From: Botryococcus braunii
Taxonomy: Eukaryota; Chlorophyta; Trebouxiophyceae
Direction of reading: 5' to 3'
DNA length: 64,000 nt
Assembly: GCA_002005505.1 (NCBI GenBank)
Contig: MVGU01001180.1
Location: 68,501 to 132,500 of the forward strand
Position numbers and translations under genes: made by a program. Of the stretch, positions 8,377 through 19,687 are shown one piece after another. Every line of letters starts with the position of its first letter. Position 1 is the stretch's first letter. Under the pieces are notes generated by a model, which was not told where the DNA came from, ran no database searches, and worked only from the letters and a program-made list of their open reading frames with translations.

Positions 8377-8741
8377 GACCAAGTGGGGGCTGATGTAAGT
8401 CCAATGCAGATTATAGCTAATGCTTTCCACCCAGATGCTGAGGTGCAAAAGTTGACTATGATTTTGATGGCCAGGTGCAAGGGGTGCACTGCCAGGTATT
8501 GGCTGACTCTGGAGCTAGCTGCAACATCATCAGCGCAGCGCTCGCGGATAGACTTGGTCTACAAATTGAGTCACCACCGGAGAAGGCAGTGTTGCAAATG
8601 GCCAATGGCATGGAAGTTGATCATCTTGGGCATGTTACAATCTCTGCGACGATCAAGGGTTACCGTTTTGCTGCTGTAACTTGTACAGTGATGCATGTTC
8701 ACTCCTGTGAGTGGGATGTGTGTTATGGCAGCAATGGTTGA
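8362..8741 (+). pseudogene. gypsy H protease region, frameshifted
   Basis: After the gag stop the same frame stays open (8383-8679). The protease motif LADSGASCNIIS, however, is in another frame (8475-8741), so one frameshift lies near 8465-8475. The protease aligns with E's LDSGASCNVVS. The active-site D-S-G is kept. Confidence 0.8.
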
Positions 8742-9087
8742 CCAGAGCTCGTGCTAGTGTAACTTCGATGACAAATGTGTCACTGGGTACACTAGGAAGG
8801 GTAAGCCTTTCGGTTACGATGTAAGGACAACATCGCCATGACTGACTCTGATTGTACAGATGTAAAGAAGTTAGTCATAACGATGGTACAGGCCAAGCGT
8901 CTTGCGCGCGCAGGGTGTAAAACGTTCTTCTCATCTGTAACGCAATGCTGTCTTCTGAAGCATCGCTTGTGGAAGTACCTGTGAGTGTGCACTCTTTGTT
9001 ACAAGAGTTTGCAGATGTCTTCCCTGAAGACGTGCCAGGGTTGCCCCTGACCGTCCAGGGGTTCTCACACAATCCCTCTGATTGATC

Positions 9088-10053
9088 ACACGCGAAGCCT
9101 CCATCTCGACCCTTCTACCGACTGTCTCGTTCGGAGGTGATGGAAGCTGAAAGACAGGTGAAGCTGCTCCTCGAGAAGAAGTTCATAGAACCTCAACTCT
9201 CCTTACGGTGCACCTATCTGTTGTCCAGAAGAAGGACGTGGTTTGCGGATGGTTATTGACTATCGCGCACTTAACAACTCACCGTCAAGAACAAGTACCA
9301 ATGCCACGCATTGATGATGCACTGGATCAGCTTCAAGGTGCGACCTTGTTTACAAGTCTGGACTTGACATCAGGGTACCATCAGATCCGGATATCGACGA
9401 GGATGTACCTAAGACTGCCTTTCGTACACCGACGGATTGTTCACTGGCGTGTCTTGCCGTTCGGATTGACGAACGCGCCGGCAACTTTTCAGACGGCAAT
9501 GAATACAATATTCCGGCCGTATCTGCATAGTTTGTCCTGGTGTACTTAGATGACATCCTCATCTACAGTAGACACCAGAGGAGCATTGCCAGCATTTGCG
9601 GCAAGTGTTGGAGCTTCTTCGAGAGCATCAGCTCTATGCAAATATGAAGAGTGCTCCTTCGCTAAGTCTGAGGTGGCTTACTTAGGCATATTGTCTTTCT
9701 GAGGGCGTGAAGGTTGACCCACGCAGACTGCTGCAGTCTACAATTGGCCTAAGCCACGTGCTTACGGAGTTGCGATCCTTTCTTGGATTGGCAACATACT
9801 TCCGTAAGTTCATTAGGACTTTGCAGGCTGGCCATGCCCTGCATGGCATGACTCGCAAGGTGTCCTTTGGGACTGGAAGACTCGTGTAGCAAGCTTTGAT
9901 GCTATTAAGCAGGCTTTGACTCAAGCTCCGTGCTTAGCTTTCCGGATTTCACTAAGCGTTTGAGGTGCAACGGATGCCTCCTTGGCAGGTCTAGGGCCGT
10001 CTTATATCAGAGGGCGCCCATTGCTTTGAGGTCGTCGCTCACACGGCAGAAAT
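9088..10053 (+). pseudogene. gypsy H reverse transcriptase and start of RNase H, decayed
   Basis: Fragments match element E in order: FYRLSRSEV near 9115; PMPRIDDALDQLQGATLF then SLDLTSGYHQIRI (9298-9395); LPFGLTNAPATFQTAMN (9457-9510); a YLDDILIYS-like stretch near 9541-9570; and FLGLATYFRKF (9780-9815). They lie in different frames, with many small indels and stops, so no RT could be made. At 10053 the coding is cut by copia B and resumes at 17066 in RNase H. Confidence 0.85.
10049..10053. repeat. Target-site duplication of copia B (left; right copy 17066-17070)
   Basis: GAAAT on both sides of the copia B LTRs. With one copy removed, the H reading frame resumes in register. Confidence 0.96.
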
Positions 10054-10747
10054 TGTGAAAGGTTATGGGCAATCGGCTTTCCCTGTACAAAGCAGACAGG
10101 TCGTCAATAGACGAAGTTACTCCAGCTACAGTCCGTACGACTGTCTGCTGAGTGCCACACACAACTGTCGGACAAGACTAGCATCTGGTGATGCCCAGCA
10201 TCTTTCACAACCAGTTCCGTTACATCATTATCTTGTACACAAGCACCGATCAAGCAATCACTAGATAAGGCTCTAGACGGCTACGTTCAAGTACATGCCT
10301 ATACTCCCTGAAGTCACTGTCCCTTATCTGTTTGAGTGACTACAGGGTACACTAAGCTTGTTCACTCTCACAATAGCAACAATGATACAACACACACTGC
10401 CGCACCGTACCTGTACAAAGCAGACAGGTCGTCAATAGACGAAGTTACTCCAGCTACAGTCCGTACGACTGTCTGCTGAGTGCCACACACAACTGTCGGA
10501 CAAGACTAGCATCTGGTGATGCCCAGCATCTTTCACAACCAGTTGGTATTCACTCCGGTGGGGCAGCCTTAAGAGTTCATCCGACAAACGTGTGATCTAG
10601 ATAGGATTGTACCTTATGTTCGAAAACGTCCAGAATCTGCCGTGTCTCAAGGTACCTTATGTTCTCAATGGACCCATATCCTAATAGTGCACACATGAAG
10701 ATCACTTAAAGCACAAGGCATTCAATAATAATGTTCAGAACTCAACA
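10054..10747 (-). repeat. 3' LTR of copia B (694 bp), internally duplicated
   Basis: Plus-strand ends are TGTGAAAGG and CTCAACA. A 135-bp segment at 10082-10216 recurs at 10410-10544 (starts CCTGTACAAAGCAGACAGG, ends ACAACCAGTT). A polypurine tract (GGCAAGGGGAAG on the minus strand) abuts at 10748. Confidence 0.96.
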
Positions 10748-10767
10748 CTTCCCCTTGCCTGCATGCT

Positions 10768-13700
10768 TTAAGTGTATCTTCTCAAACCTAGTGAATCACG
10801 ATGACCAACAAACACGGGCTTGGCAAGTGGCTTGGTCATAATGTCAGCCACATTGCGTGCAGATTCCACATAGAGGATATCTACCTGCCCAAGTGCCATA
10901 GCTTCCCTAGCGTAGTGGAAGCTTACTGCAACGTGCTTTGTGAATTTGGAATACAGGGGGTTCCGTAAATTAGAAATGCATCCTTGGTTGTCACAGAAAA
11001 TTTTGACCCTCCAAGGTGCAGCCCCTATCTCTTCCAAGAAGCCCCTTAGCCAGTTGGCTTCCTTCACAATATGGCCAGCTGCCATAAACTCAGCTTGCAC
11101 AGTTGAGGTAGCAACTGAGCTCTGCTTCTTGCTTCCCCAAACCACGGCACTACCATAGACTGATAGAACATAGCCAGTGGTGGAATACCTGTGGTCCAGG
11201 TCCCCAGCATAGTCGGCATCAACATAGCCTTCTAGCTCAGGGCCCTTTCCACCCAGAGTAAGAGCTAACTCTCTGGTATCTCTCAAGTACTTCAGCACTC
11301 GAATGGCCTCATTCCAGTGTGAGGTAGTGGGTGTCATTCTATACCTTGACAACACTCCAACAGCCTGAGAAATGTCAGGCCGGGTCGTATTGGCTATGTA
11401 CAGTAACGATCCAATTAACTCGCAGTATCGATGACCAGGTGGCAGAGGGGTACCAGCCCCATGTGACATACCATCTGAGGACTCGGGTCTGCTGCTAGCC
11501 ACGAAGTCCTTGGACATGGGGGTATCAACCCCACGTCCATCATCAGCAACGCCAAACTTCTCCACAAGAGCATCAATCTTGGGAGTGCAACTCATGGAAA
11601 TAGTGCCCTGAACTCTATTGCGTAGGACCTGACACCCCAGGAAATCATTCACCTCTCCCAAATCATGGATGGTGAAGTCCTTCTTCAATAACTCTTTCCC
11701 CCACTCAATCTCTGCAACCACTCTGGCAACTATGAGAAGATCATCGACATAAACAAGAATAAACGACAGATTACCATCAGGGGCCCTCCTGATGTATACC
11801 CCAGCGTCGCTCTTGCACACACTATACCCCATCACGCTCAACTTGTCGCTCAAGGTCTTGTGCCAAGCCCGTGGGGCTTGCTTAAGACCGTAGAGTGCCT
11901 TCCTGAGCTTGCACACAACTCTCGTGTTGCCATTCTCAAATCCTGGTGGTTGGGTCACATAGACCTCTTCCTCCAACTCCCCATTGAGAAAAGCTGTCTT
12001 GATATCCACTTGGTGGATCTCAAGATTTTGTGTGGCAGCCACTGCCAGCACAGCTCTCCTAGCACCATAGCTGCTGGTAGGTGCAAAAACCTCACCAACA
12101 TCTATACCAGGAATCTGTCTGCAACCCTGGGCAACCAATCTTGCTTTAAACCGAGTGACATTCCCATGTGCATCGTTTTTTGTAGAAAAAATCCAATGAA
12201 CAGGGATAACTTTCTGCCCATGGGGTCTTTCCACATACTGCATAACCTCATGGGTGTCTAAAGACTCCATCTCCTCTTGCATTGCCTGCTGCCAAAACTC
12301 CCACTGAGGTGAGCGCTGGGCTTCCCTCAAGTTTGAGGGCACGTGAACTTTTCCCAACGTGACAGAAGGTACACTCTGTACCTTATGCTGTGGTGCAGCA
12401 GGGCTGTCAGCCTTACTGATGCTGTTCCCTTCTCTCTCTCTCTCTCCCTGGTTGCCAGAATAAGGTACATTATGTACCTTATGCTGGGACTGGGCAGTAC
12501 TGCCGGGATTATCTGATTCCTTCTCAAGTCTCTCTCTCTCTCCTTGACTACTGGACTCATGTGCAGCACCCTTACATTCTCGCACCTTCCGCAATGCAGA
12601 GGGGAGCAGCAGCTCTCTCTCTCTCCTGGACTCACACTTGGGCACACTACCCAGACTTGCCTGAGCTGCGCCTACAATGTCAGCCTGCACACCATAAGCA
12701 TGACTAGCCAGTGACTGGGATTGGGCACCAGCTTCCCCTACTGCTGGCATGTCTAACCCACTGCTCTCATCTCTTACATCTGCACCGAACATAGCCTCGA
12801 CTGTCTCAACCTGCCCCTGCATATCAGGGAGACCAACCATGTTTGGCTCACTCACAATTGCCTGACCTGGGTCAGGGGCATGCAATGGGATGTCAGAATG
12901 CTCTCTCCTAGCCACGCGCTGTACATAACGCTGCTCCCTTGTAAGGGTGGTCCCTGGAGGAAGGGGAATTTGTGACTTCCCCTGCATTCGCAACCCCTCT
13001 TGTACCTTCTGCATTTTTTCTACCTGGGATTGAGTTTCTACACCCCCCCTGGCCAGATTCTGCATATGCTCAAGCACCGACCACGAGTGCTGAGATGGTT
13101 CTGGGGTCCCAACAGTAGAATCCAGGCTGGTGGGGTTTCCTTGGTCATGTGCTGCTGTGGTCCCGTCTCCAGACTGATCCCCAGCACAAAGTCCAGAGGT
13201 CCCAGGAGCCCCAGTGGAAAGCGTCTCCACTCCATGGTCATCCTCCTCATCCCAGAACGTGGGTGGAGCAGCAGAGGGAATTGCTTGAGGCGTTGCCAGA
13301 TTCTCACTGCCAAGGGGGGGTGATATCCTAGAATCATAGACAGACCCAGGCTGGACCTTTGATAGACCCACTCTCTCAGCCCCCCTCAAGTGCTCGATAA
13401 AGCTGACGTCCCTACTCTCCTTCCACACTCCATTCCCCACGTACACACGATACGCTTTAGAATGGGGACAATAACCAGTAAACATCCCAGGGATGGTCTT
13501 GGGCCCAAAAACAGACCTTTGGCCACTGGGAATGTGCACATGGGCTACACAGCCAAACGTGCGCAGCACAGACACATCAGGTTTGACACCAAAGAATAAT
13601 TCCATGGGGGTCAGGGACCTGCCTGAAGTAGGACCCACATTGTAGAGGAGGGTAGCTGTCTCAAGCGCCTCCTTCCAAAGGGAGGGGTCTGCTGCAGCAT

Positions 13701-15981
13701 GGACCAACAGAGTCCTTGTTCGCTCCTTCAGGGTCCTATTCATCCTCTCCGCCACCCCATTCTGCTGAGGCGTGTAGGGCGCTGAGGACTCCATCTTAGT
13801 GCCCTGCTGAGCACAAAACTCTTTGAATTGCTGGTTCAGGAACTCTGAACCCCTGTCAGTCCTCACACACTTCACAACCGTGCCTCGTTGGGTCTGCCAA
13901 AAACGGAGCAGGTCTATCACAGCCTTTGGGATGCAATCCTTTGACTTCACAGGCAGGGAGGCAACTTAGTGTGAACTTTCATCCACTACAGTGACCCAAT
14001 ATCGTTCACCTGTGATGGCAGGAGGTGATATGGGACCCACAGTATCCACATGGACTCTATCGAGTGGGTGATGTGCAGGCCTGGAAGATACAGGGAAAGG
14101 AGGTCTGGAGTGTTTCCCTTGTATACACGATTCACAGTGCTTGGGGCACTCAGAGCAGGGAGCAAGGGAGATATTGATTCCTGTAACTAGATCTTCCTTG
14201 GAGAACCTCTGCATGCTGCTGGCACCAGGATGACCTAACCTAGCATGCCACAGAGATCTCTCGCTACACACGTGTCCTTTCCTAAGATGAGACGCCTCAG
14301 CCATGTGATCAATATGTCTGCAGCCAACTTGCTGCCCTCTGACAGGACTAACAAACTCCAAAAAAAACAGACCTCGTGCGCGGGTGATATCTCCACACCA
14401 CCCTTCAGGTCCCTTCATGGCTGTGTAACCACCTGCAGTGTCAGTCAGGAAAGATGCTCCATCCTGAATTGCACCAGTGACTGAAATGAGGTTGGTATGC
14501 GCAGAAGGAACACACTGCACATTGTGCAGCCAGAATACTTCGTGCCTTGCATTCACAAGGCATACAGACCCATATGCAATGATTCCTCCCTTGGCGTCTG
14601 AGGTTGCCAAGTGCAGAGGAAGAGGCTGTCTATGCATAACTGGATTATGGAGCAATGAGAGATCATTGACTATATGCACAGAGGCACCACTATCTATTAA
14701 CCAAGATGTGCTGCTAGCTCCATGCGAAGTTGGGGCAAGCACATTGAGAGAGATAAACATCGCCTCACCAGAAGGAGGGGGTGGAGGTGGTAAATGCCAC
14801 CCCGGAAACGTGTGTTGACTTGTTGGATAGTTATATGCTGAAGGAGGTCCAGGGCTGGAAGCGGATGAAGGCGGGCCACCCCGGCCAGATCCATGGTCCC
14901 ACCAGGCTTGAGGAGACGACTGTGGGCCTCCCTGGCCCCAGTAAGCTGCAGGCCCAACGCTTGCCGCTTGCATGTTTTGATGCAGAGCCTGCAGCTGCCT
15001 GAGCGGTCCGCAGTCAGTCATGAAGTGGCCCTTTGCCTTGCAGAAGTGGCATGTAAGCTCCTCTCTGGGCCTTCTTGCCCTGCCAGGTCCACGCCCCCTG
15101 CCACCAAAAGTAGTTGCAGAGGGGCCAGCGGGAGGCTGTTCGTTTGCTGGTAGTGCTGCTCCAACTCCCGGTACTGCTCCCACTCCTGGTGCAGCTCCAG
15201 CGCTTGATGACGCTCCAGCTACCCCCCCAGAGGGACCAGCCACTGCTGCAGCTGCCATGGCCTGAGGTGTTCCCTCTGCAGGTGGGTCCTTGTACCCACG
15301 GCTGGCTGCGGCGCGCAGGATTCTTTGAATCAGCTCCAATGGCGGCTTGTCGGTTGCCATAACCTCCAGGGACTCGAGCCTCAGCACAGGAGGGAGGCCC
15401 TTCACCATCAGCTCCCCAACATTGTGGTCCAAGAGGATGAACGCGTTGTTTCTGAGACTTGTAGCCAGATCCATCATTCTGTAGAGGTAGACCTTGAGTG
15501 TCTCCCCTGTCTTGATGCCCTGCTCCATTTCCTTGTACCACTCAAGGTTGATGTCTTGGTTGCTCCCTCCAGTGTGACTGTTCTTCACCCACGCGATGAA
15601 GTCGAACGCTGCTTTGTGGCATGAGATCTGAGAATGCCAGATGACTGGAACTGACTGGATCAGCCACTGCTTGATGGCTGAGTTCTCCACCGACCCTGGC
15701 ATTGGCCTCTCCAAAGCCGCTCTGACCCCCTTGGTGTTTGCGCACGCCTCCAAATTTTCATACCAAAATTCAAAATTGCGCCCTCCATCATCAAGCATGA
15801 CAGTCATCTTTGGATTAGAGGTATTGGGGATGTAGGCTGCCTTGTCAATCTCCACCTTTGGTTCTGCAGTGGCTGATTGTGTCCCGGTCATAGACTGCCC
15901 TGGAGTGGCCCCACTGACTTCTCCAGGTTGAGACATTGCTGTTTCACTGCTACTTTCCTTTTCTTTGCCCCTTTTTGTCAT
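10768..15981 (-). pseudogene. gag-pol: copia B Gag-Pol polyprotein with one in-frame TAA
   Basis: A single frame of 1738 codons runs from ATG 15981. It holds Gag with a CCHC knuckle (CHFCKAKGHFMTDC, ~308-321), a protease (LIDSGASVHIVND, ~430), and integrase (HVDTVGP ~643; RTDRGSEF and QNGVAERMNR further on). A charged linker follows, then RT (YVDDLLIV ~1412) and RNase H (YVDADYAGD; FCDNQGC). One TAA at 13966-13968 (codon ~672, just after VVDESSH) interrupts the integrase; A and D have LKA or WKA there. No frameshift was seen. The linker has RERE clusters and a VRDE motif but lacks the CAW repeats of A and D. The TAA probably kills the copy; readthrough is possible but unsupported. Confidence 0.93.
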
Positions 15982-16357
15982 ACTATTGTCACTTCACCAG
16001 CCAAACTTACTCATAAACTTCTGGAATGCAGCAATACCCTACAATTCCCTCCATGTCATGGAAATTTACCAGCCAGTCTTGCACAGTAGTAGCAGATATG
16101 TTCCCCTCAGAAGTTTGCGCCGGAGTCCGGCCCGACTCACTCAGTGCTTCTAGACAACGTCTATGAATGATAAAGCACAGCTAAAACTTCAATTATGAAT
16201 TTCCCAGAAAGGTAAACTGTGAGTAAGATAATGGTCCTGGTACACTCGAGTTCCCTTGCGCCGCTGCGCCATGCTCGAGCTCCTTTGTTGACGCTTACGT
16301 CTGACCCATCCGTAGACGACCTTCACTCCTGCTTTTACTTGGCTCAGCTGGAAGGGC
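15982..16357 (-). other. copia B 5' leader, no supported gene
   Basis: About 375 bases lie between the primer site and the gag ATG. I found only a 27-codon ORF (MAQRRKGTR...) and nothing like the ORF0 of A and D. Confidence 0.6.
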
Positions 16358-16371
16358 GTGGGCCCATAACC
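16358..16371 (-). other. Primer-binding site of copia B, half tRNA-iMet type, with LTR hairpin
   Basis: The minus strand reads GGTTATGGGCCCAC directly after the LTR. The LTR itself ends GCCCATAACCTTTCACA, so GCCCATAACC and GGTTATGGGC form a perfect 10-bp stem with a 7-nt loop across the LTR/PBS junction. A and D do not show this. Confidence 0.85.
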
Positions 16372-17065
16372 TGTGAAAGGTTATGGGCAATCGGCTTTCC
16401 CTGTACAAAGCAGACAGGTCGTCAATAGACGAAGTTACTCCAGCTACAGTCCGTACGACTGTCTGCTGAGTGCCACACACAACTGTCGGACAAGACTAGC
16501 ATCTGGTGATGCCCAGCATCTTTCACAACCAGTTCCGTTACATCATTATCTTGTACACAAGCACCGATCAAGCAATCACTAGATAAGGCTCTAGACGGCT
16601 ACGTTCAAGTACATGCCTATACTCCCTGAAGTCACTGTCCCTTATCTGTTTGAGTGACTACAGGGTACACTAAGCTTGTTCACTCTCACAATAGCAACAA
16701 TGATACAACACACACTGCCGCACCGTACTTGTACAAAGCAGACAGGTCGTCAATAGACGAAGTTACTCCAGCTACAGTCCGTACGACTGTCTGCTGAGTG
16801 CCACACACAACTGTCGGACAAGACTAGCATCTGGTGATGCCCAGCATCTTTCACAACCAGTTGGTATTCACTCCGGTGGGGCAGCCTTAAGAGTTCATCC
16901 GACAAACGTGTGATCTAGATAGGATTGTACCTTATGTTCGAAAACGTCCAGAATCTGCCGTGTCTCAAGGTACCTTATGTTCTCAATGGACCCATATCCT
17001 AATAGTGCACACATGAAGATCACTTAAAGCACAAGGCATTCAATAATAATGTTCAGAACTCAACA
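16372..17065 (-). repeat. 5' LTR of copia B (694 bp)
   Basis: Pairs with 10054-10747. Internal 135-bp duplicates are at 16400-16534 and 16728-16862. Followed by TSD GAAAT. Confidence 0.96.
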
Positions 17066-18706
17066 GAAATCAATTATCCTACTGGGGAGCAAGAGCTGCT
17101 AGCAGTGGTTCACGCCTTAACGGTGTGGCGCTGTTATCTTGAAGGTGGGCCGGAGTTCCGCGTGGTCACTGACCACAAGGCTATTACCTACCTTGATACT
17201 GTGGCACAGTTGAGCCGCCGCCAGACACGTTGGGCAGAGTTTCTCTCCCGGTTCCATTTCACATGGGAACATATGGCGGGTGCCTCAAATGTGGTTGCCG
17301 ATGCGCTGAGCCGCACGCCAGTGGGATATTCACCTCCAAACTCATTGGTGAACACTGTTGTGGTTCGTTCCACTCGTTCATACGTTTCGGAGGGTCCCCC
17401 TTGTCTTCCACATCGCTCCCTTCGGGATGTCATTTGCGCCGTTACCCGGGCACAGGGTACTCCCTTGGCTGCAGAGGCTCGTGGTATGGGACACGAGTCT
17501 AGGCCTCCTTCAGGTGGGGGAGAGGGCATGACGTGGAAGGACAAGTTTGTGCGTGGTTATCAGGAAGACCTTTGGTTCAAGGAACCTAGCAATGTGGCGC
17601 CTCTGGTCGCACACGACGGCTTCCTGTTACACGAAGGAAAGATTGTTGTCCCGCATGCATTTGGGCTTAGATCCCACCTTATGGAAGAAATGCATGATAG
17701 CCCGTATGCTGGACACCAAGGTGTGAACAAAACCCTGAAGTTGGTTGCTCGCCATTATTGGTGGCCGACGATGACACAGGATGTGACGCAGTACGTGACT
17801 CACTGTCACCTCTGCCAGAAGAACAAGGCAAGACATGCAAAGCCTTCGGGGCTGTTGCATCCTCTTGAGCTTCCGCATAAACCGTGGGACACGGTGACCA
17901 TGGACTTCATCACCCAGTTGCCTCGCACCACAGATGGGCATGATGCCATCCTGGTGGTGGTGGATAAGCTGACGAAGATGGTCCATTTGGTGGCTACGGA
18001 GACCACGGCGACTGCTGAGCAGACAGCGAAGCTGTTTGTGGATCACATTTGGAAGGTCCACGGAGTGCCTAGGAAAGTGGTGTCTGACAGGGATCCCCTG
18101 TTTACGAGCCACTTCACTCGAGCCTTGTGTCGGATGCTTGGGATCAAGCAGGCCATGTCCACGGCGTATCATCCTCAGACGGATGGGCAGACAGAGCGTG
18201 TGAACCGTGTTCTTGAGGACATGCTTCGCATGTATGTGTCTAAGTCACAGACTGACTGGGACGAGAAGCTGTCGTGTGCTGAGTTTGCTATCAACAATGC
18301 AGAGCACTCCAGCACAGGCTTCACGCCGTTCATGTTGAACTATGGTCATCACCCGTACCTACCAGTATCGGTGCTGCCAGAGTTCAGGGTCCCGGCTGCC
18401 TCGAGCTTTGTCCAACGCATTCAGCGACTAGTGGCAGAAGCTCGGCGCACACATCGCATTGCGACGGAACGCCAGGCACGTTACGCTAACACGAAGCGTA
18501 AGGATGTCACGTTCGCTCCAGGAGATTGGGTCCTGTTGTCGGCTAAGAACCTGCGGTTCAAAGAGGGCACACCGAAGCTGTTGCCTAGGTGGGTCGGGCC
18601 GTTCCAGGTTGCCAAGTCTGTAGGGGGCAACTCCTATGAGTTGATTATCCTCTTGTCTGTAGGGCTCCCTGCGAAGGTGGCTGGTCGGGCCGTGTTACAC
18701 GCTTGA
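17066..18706 (+). CDS. pol: gypsy H RNase H C-terminal part and integrase, chromodomain lost
   Basis: This continues the frame cut by copia B: NYPTGEQELLAVVHAL and VTDHKAITYLDT of RNase H, then a DALSRTP spacer. The integrase follows with its zinc-binding H-H-C-C region (CHLCQKNKAR) and a D-D-E core at TMDFITQLPR, VSDRDPLF and TDGQTERVNR. The integrase C-terminal domain has DWVLLSAKNLRF and GPFQVAKSVGGNSYEL. After that the frame runs into unrelated sequence and stops. Element E continues there with about 150 more residues including a chromodomain. A deletion near 18645 explains this. Open but cut at both ends. Confidence 0.9.
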   Translation, partial: EINYPTGEQELLAVVHALTVWRCYLEGGPEFRVVTDHKAITYLDTVAQLSRRQTRWAEFLSRFHFTWEHMAGASNVVADALSRTPVGYSPPNSLVNTVVVRSTRSYVSEGPPCLPHRSLRDVICAVTRAQGTPLAAEARGMGHESRPPSGGGEGMTWKDKFVRGYQEDLWFKEPSNVAPLVAHDGFLLHEGKIVVPHAFGLRSHLMEEMHDSPYAGHQGVNKTLKLVARHYWWPTMTQDVTQYVTHCHLCQKNKARHAKPSGLLHPLELPHKPWDTVTMDFITQLPRTTDGHDAILVVVDKLTKMVHLVATETTATAEQTAKLFVDHIWKVHGVPRKVVSDRDPLFTSHFTRALCRMLGIKQAMSTAYHPQTDGQTERVNRVLEDMLRMYVSKSQTDWDEKLSCAEFAINNAEHSSTGFTPFMLNYGHHPYLPVSVLPEFRVPAASSFVQRIQRLVAEARRTHRIATERQARYANTKRKDVTFAPGDWVLLSAKNLRFKEGTPKLLPRWVGPFQVAKSVGGNSYELIILLSVGLPAKVAGRAVLHA

Positions 18707-18762
18707 CTGTAGTGCTTCCTGTGTGGGAGTGCATCCCCCTCAATCCGAGACGGCTTGAGCCT

Positions 18763-18775
18763 AGGTGGGGGAGGG
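18763..18775 (+). other. Polypurine tract of gypsy H
   Basis: GGTGGGGGAGGG lies directly before the TGTAAC start of the 248-bp repeat, supporting that repeat as the 3' LTR of H. Confidence 0.7.
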
Positions 18776-19023
18776 TGTAACGATCCGAGCGAAAGGGGTC
18801 CGTTAGGGAGCCGATCGGCATCGAGCCGATAGCGCGTGATCGGAGAGCGGGGTACGATGACCTCATTACGTAATCTGGCCAGCTTGGCTGGCGGGGTGCT
18901 ATCAGACGGGTCGCACCTGTGTGAGGTCATTCTCACACGAACTTGAGATCGGCACAAGATATTACACTATCGGCTCGATGCCGATCGGCTCCCTAACGGA
19001 CCCCTTTCGCTCGGATCGTTACA
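18776..19023 (+). repeat. 3' LTR of gypsy H (248 bp) with 57-bp perfect terminal inverted repeats
   Basis: Starts TGTAACGATCCGAGCG and ends with its exact reverse complement. The two ends match for 57 bases, to GCCGATAG. Only about 134 bp lie between the arms. The polypurine tract on the left argues for an LTR rather than a separate foldback element. The 5' partner and TSD partner are outside the window; the right TSD would be GCACC (19024-19028). Confidence 0.75.
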
Positions 19024-19118
19024 GCACCTTCCATCGAACGATCTCCCTCCTACGACTTTCCTCCTTCCACCACGCAAAAGACTTCCAGAGAACAATTCGG
19101 CATCTCGCCGATACCAGA
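19024..19118 (-). other. gypsy J leader and primer-binding site
   Basis: On the minus strand, just after the J LTR (2-nt gap), TGGTATCGGCGAGATG (19101-19116) is a tRNA 3'-end-type primer site. K, F and G share its TGGTATCGGCGA start. About 75 bases of leader follow before the H insertion. No gene. Confidence 0.75.
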
Positions 19119-19154
19119 TGTCGTAGAATGCACAAGTTAGAGATAATTTCCAAG

Positions 19155-19193
<39 letters not shown>

Positions 19194-19610
19194 CCGGATG
19201 GCCGACAGGTTGGACGCTCTTTCCAATTACAAGTAACCCCCACCTGACGGAGCTTCCACTCCCTACTTCTGGTCTACTAAGCTTCCAAATTACTTGAGTG
19301 CGTGTCTTCCCGTGGCTTACGTCTCTATCCGTTCCTTCCCATGGTTCGTGATCATATGTTCACGTTCCTCCAATGGTAGCCCACTAGTCCACCAAACCTC
19401 TACAATAGTATCTAGAAAATATCCTAGAATCCTACTATGAGAGTAACGTCCATAACTATCCAATGGAATTCGACGGCTAGGAAGCCAAGGCTAGACGCTA
19501 GGCACGTGCGTACTCGCGTTGCTCGTACGACATGTGCACCACATGTGCGCCTAGGCTAGGGGGTAAGGGAAATGTCCAGAAATGCCAGGAAATCCCTACA
19601 TACCATCACA
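19119..19610 (-). repeat. 5' LTR of gypsy J, inverted relative to the element I LTR
   Basis: On the minus strand it starts TGTGATGGTATG and ends TACGACA, 492 bp. It is a diverged copy of 26014-26493 in the opposite orientation. A GA microsatellite (~19157-19188) lies near the U5 end, where the other copy has CT. The primer site on its left shows it is the 5' LTR of a minus-strand element whose body extends left and was cut by H. Confidence 0.8.
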
Positions 19611-19687
19611 AGTTTAAAAACCTTTCTTCGGAAGAAAGAGAATTTTTGGAAGCGTTAGAAAGCTGAGGGGAGCTGGTCGAGGACTTG

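Larger units (their letters stand above)
10054..17065 (-). mobile_element. Ty1/copia element B, complete, one nonsense codon
   Basis: LTRs of 694 bp (10054-10747 and 16372-17065) differ by one base in my reading (C at 10410, T at 16728). The target duplication is GAAAT. The interior has a polypurine tract, one gag-pol frame with a single TAA, and a half-tRNA-type primer site. It lies in the RNase H region of gypsy H. It is a different family from A and D: the protein is related but diverged and there is no clear ORF0. Confidence 0.96.
1..19023 (+). mobile_element. Ty3/gypsy element H, 5' end outside window, split by copia A and B
   Basis: The pieces collinear on the plus strand are gag (2-1195), protease and RT (8341-10053), RNase H and integrase (17066-18706), a polypurine tract and a 3' LTR (18776-19023). 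They are separated by two complete copia insertions, each flanked by a 5-bp target duplication. The gag and pol resemble element E (44396-50345), which serves as the intact reference. Gag and integrase are open. The PR-RT segment is frameshifted and the integrase tail with the chromodomain is deleted, so H is dead. The 5' LTR lies left of the window. Confidence 0.93.

Noticed and set aside
18776..19023. MITE or foldback DNA transposon
   Set aside because: A polypurine tract abuts the left end, ends are TG...CA, no target duplication is evident, and it lies where the H 3' LTR should be. Not fully excluded.
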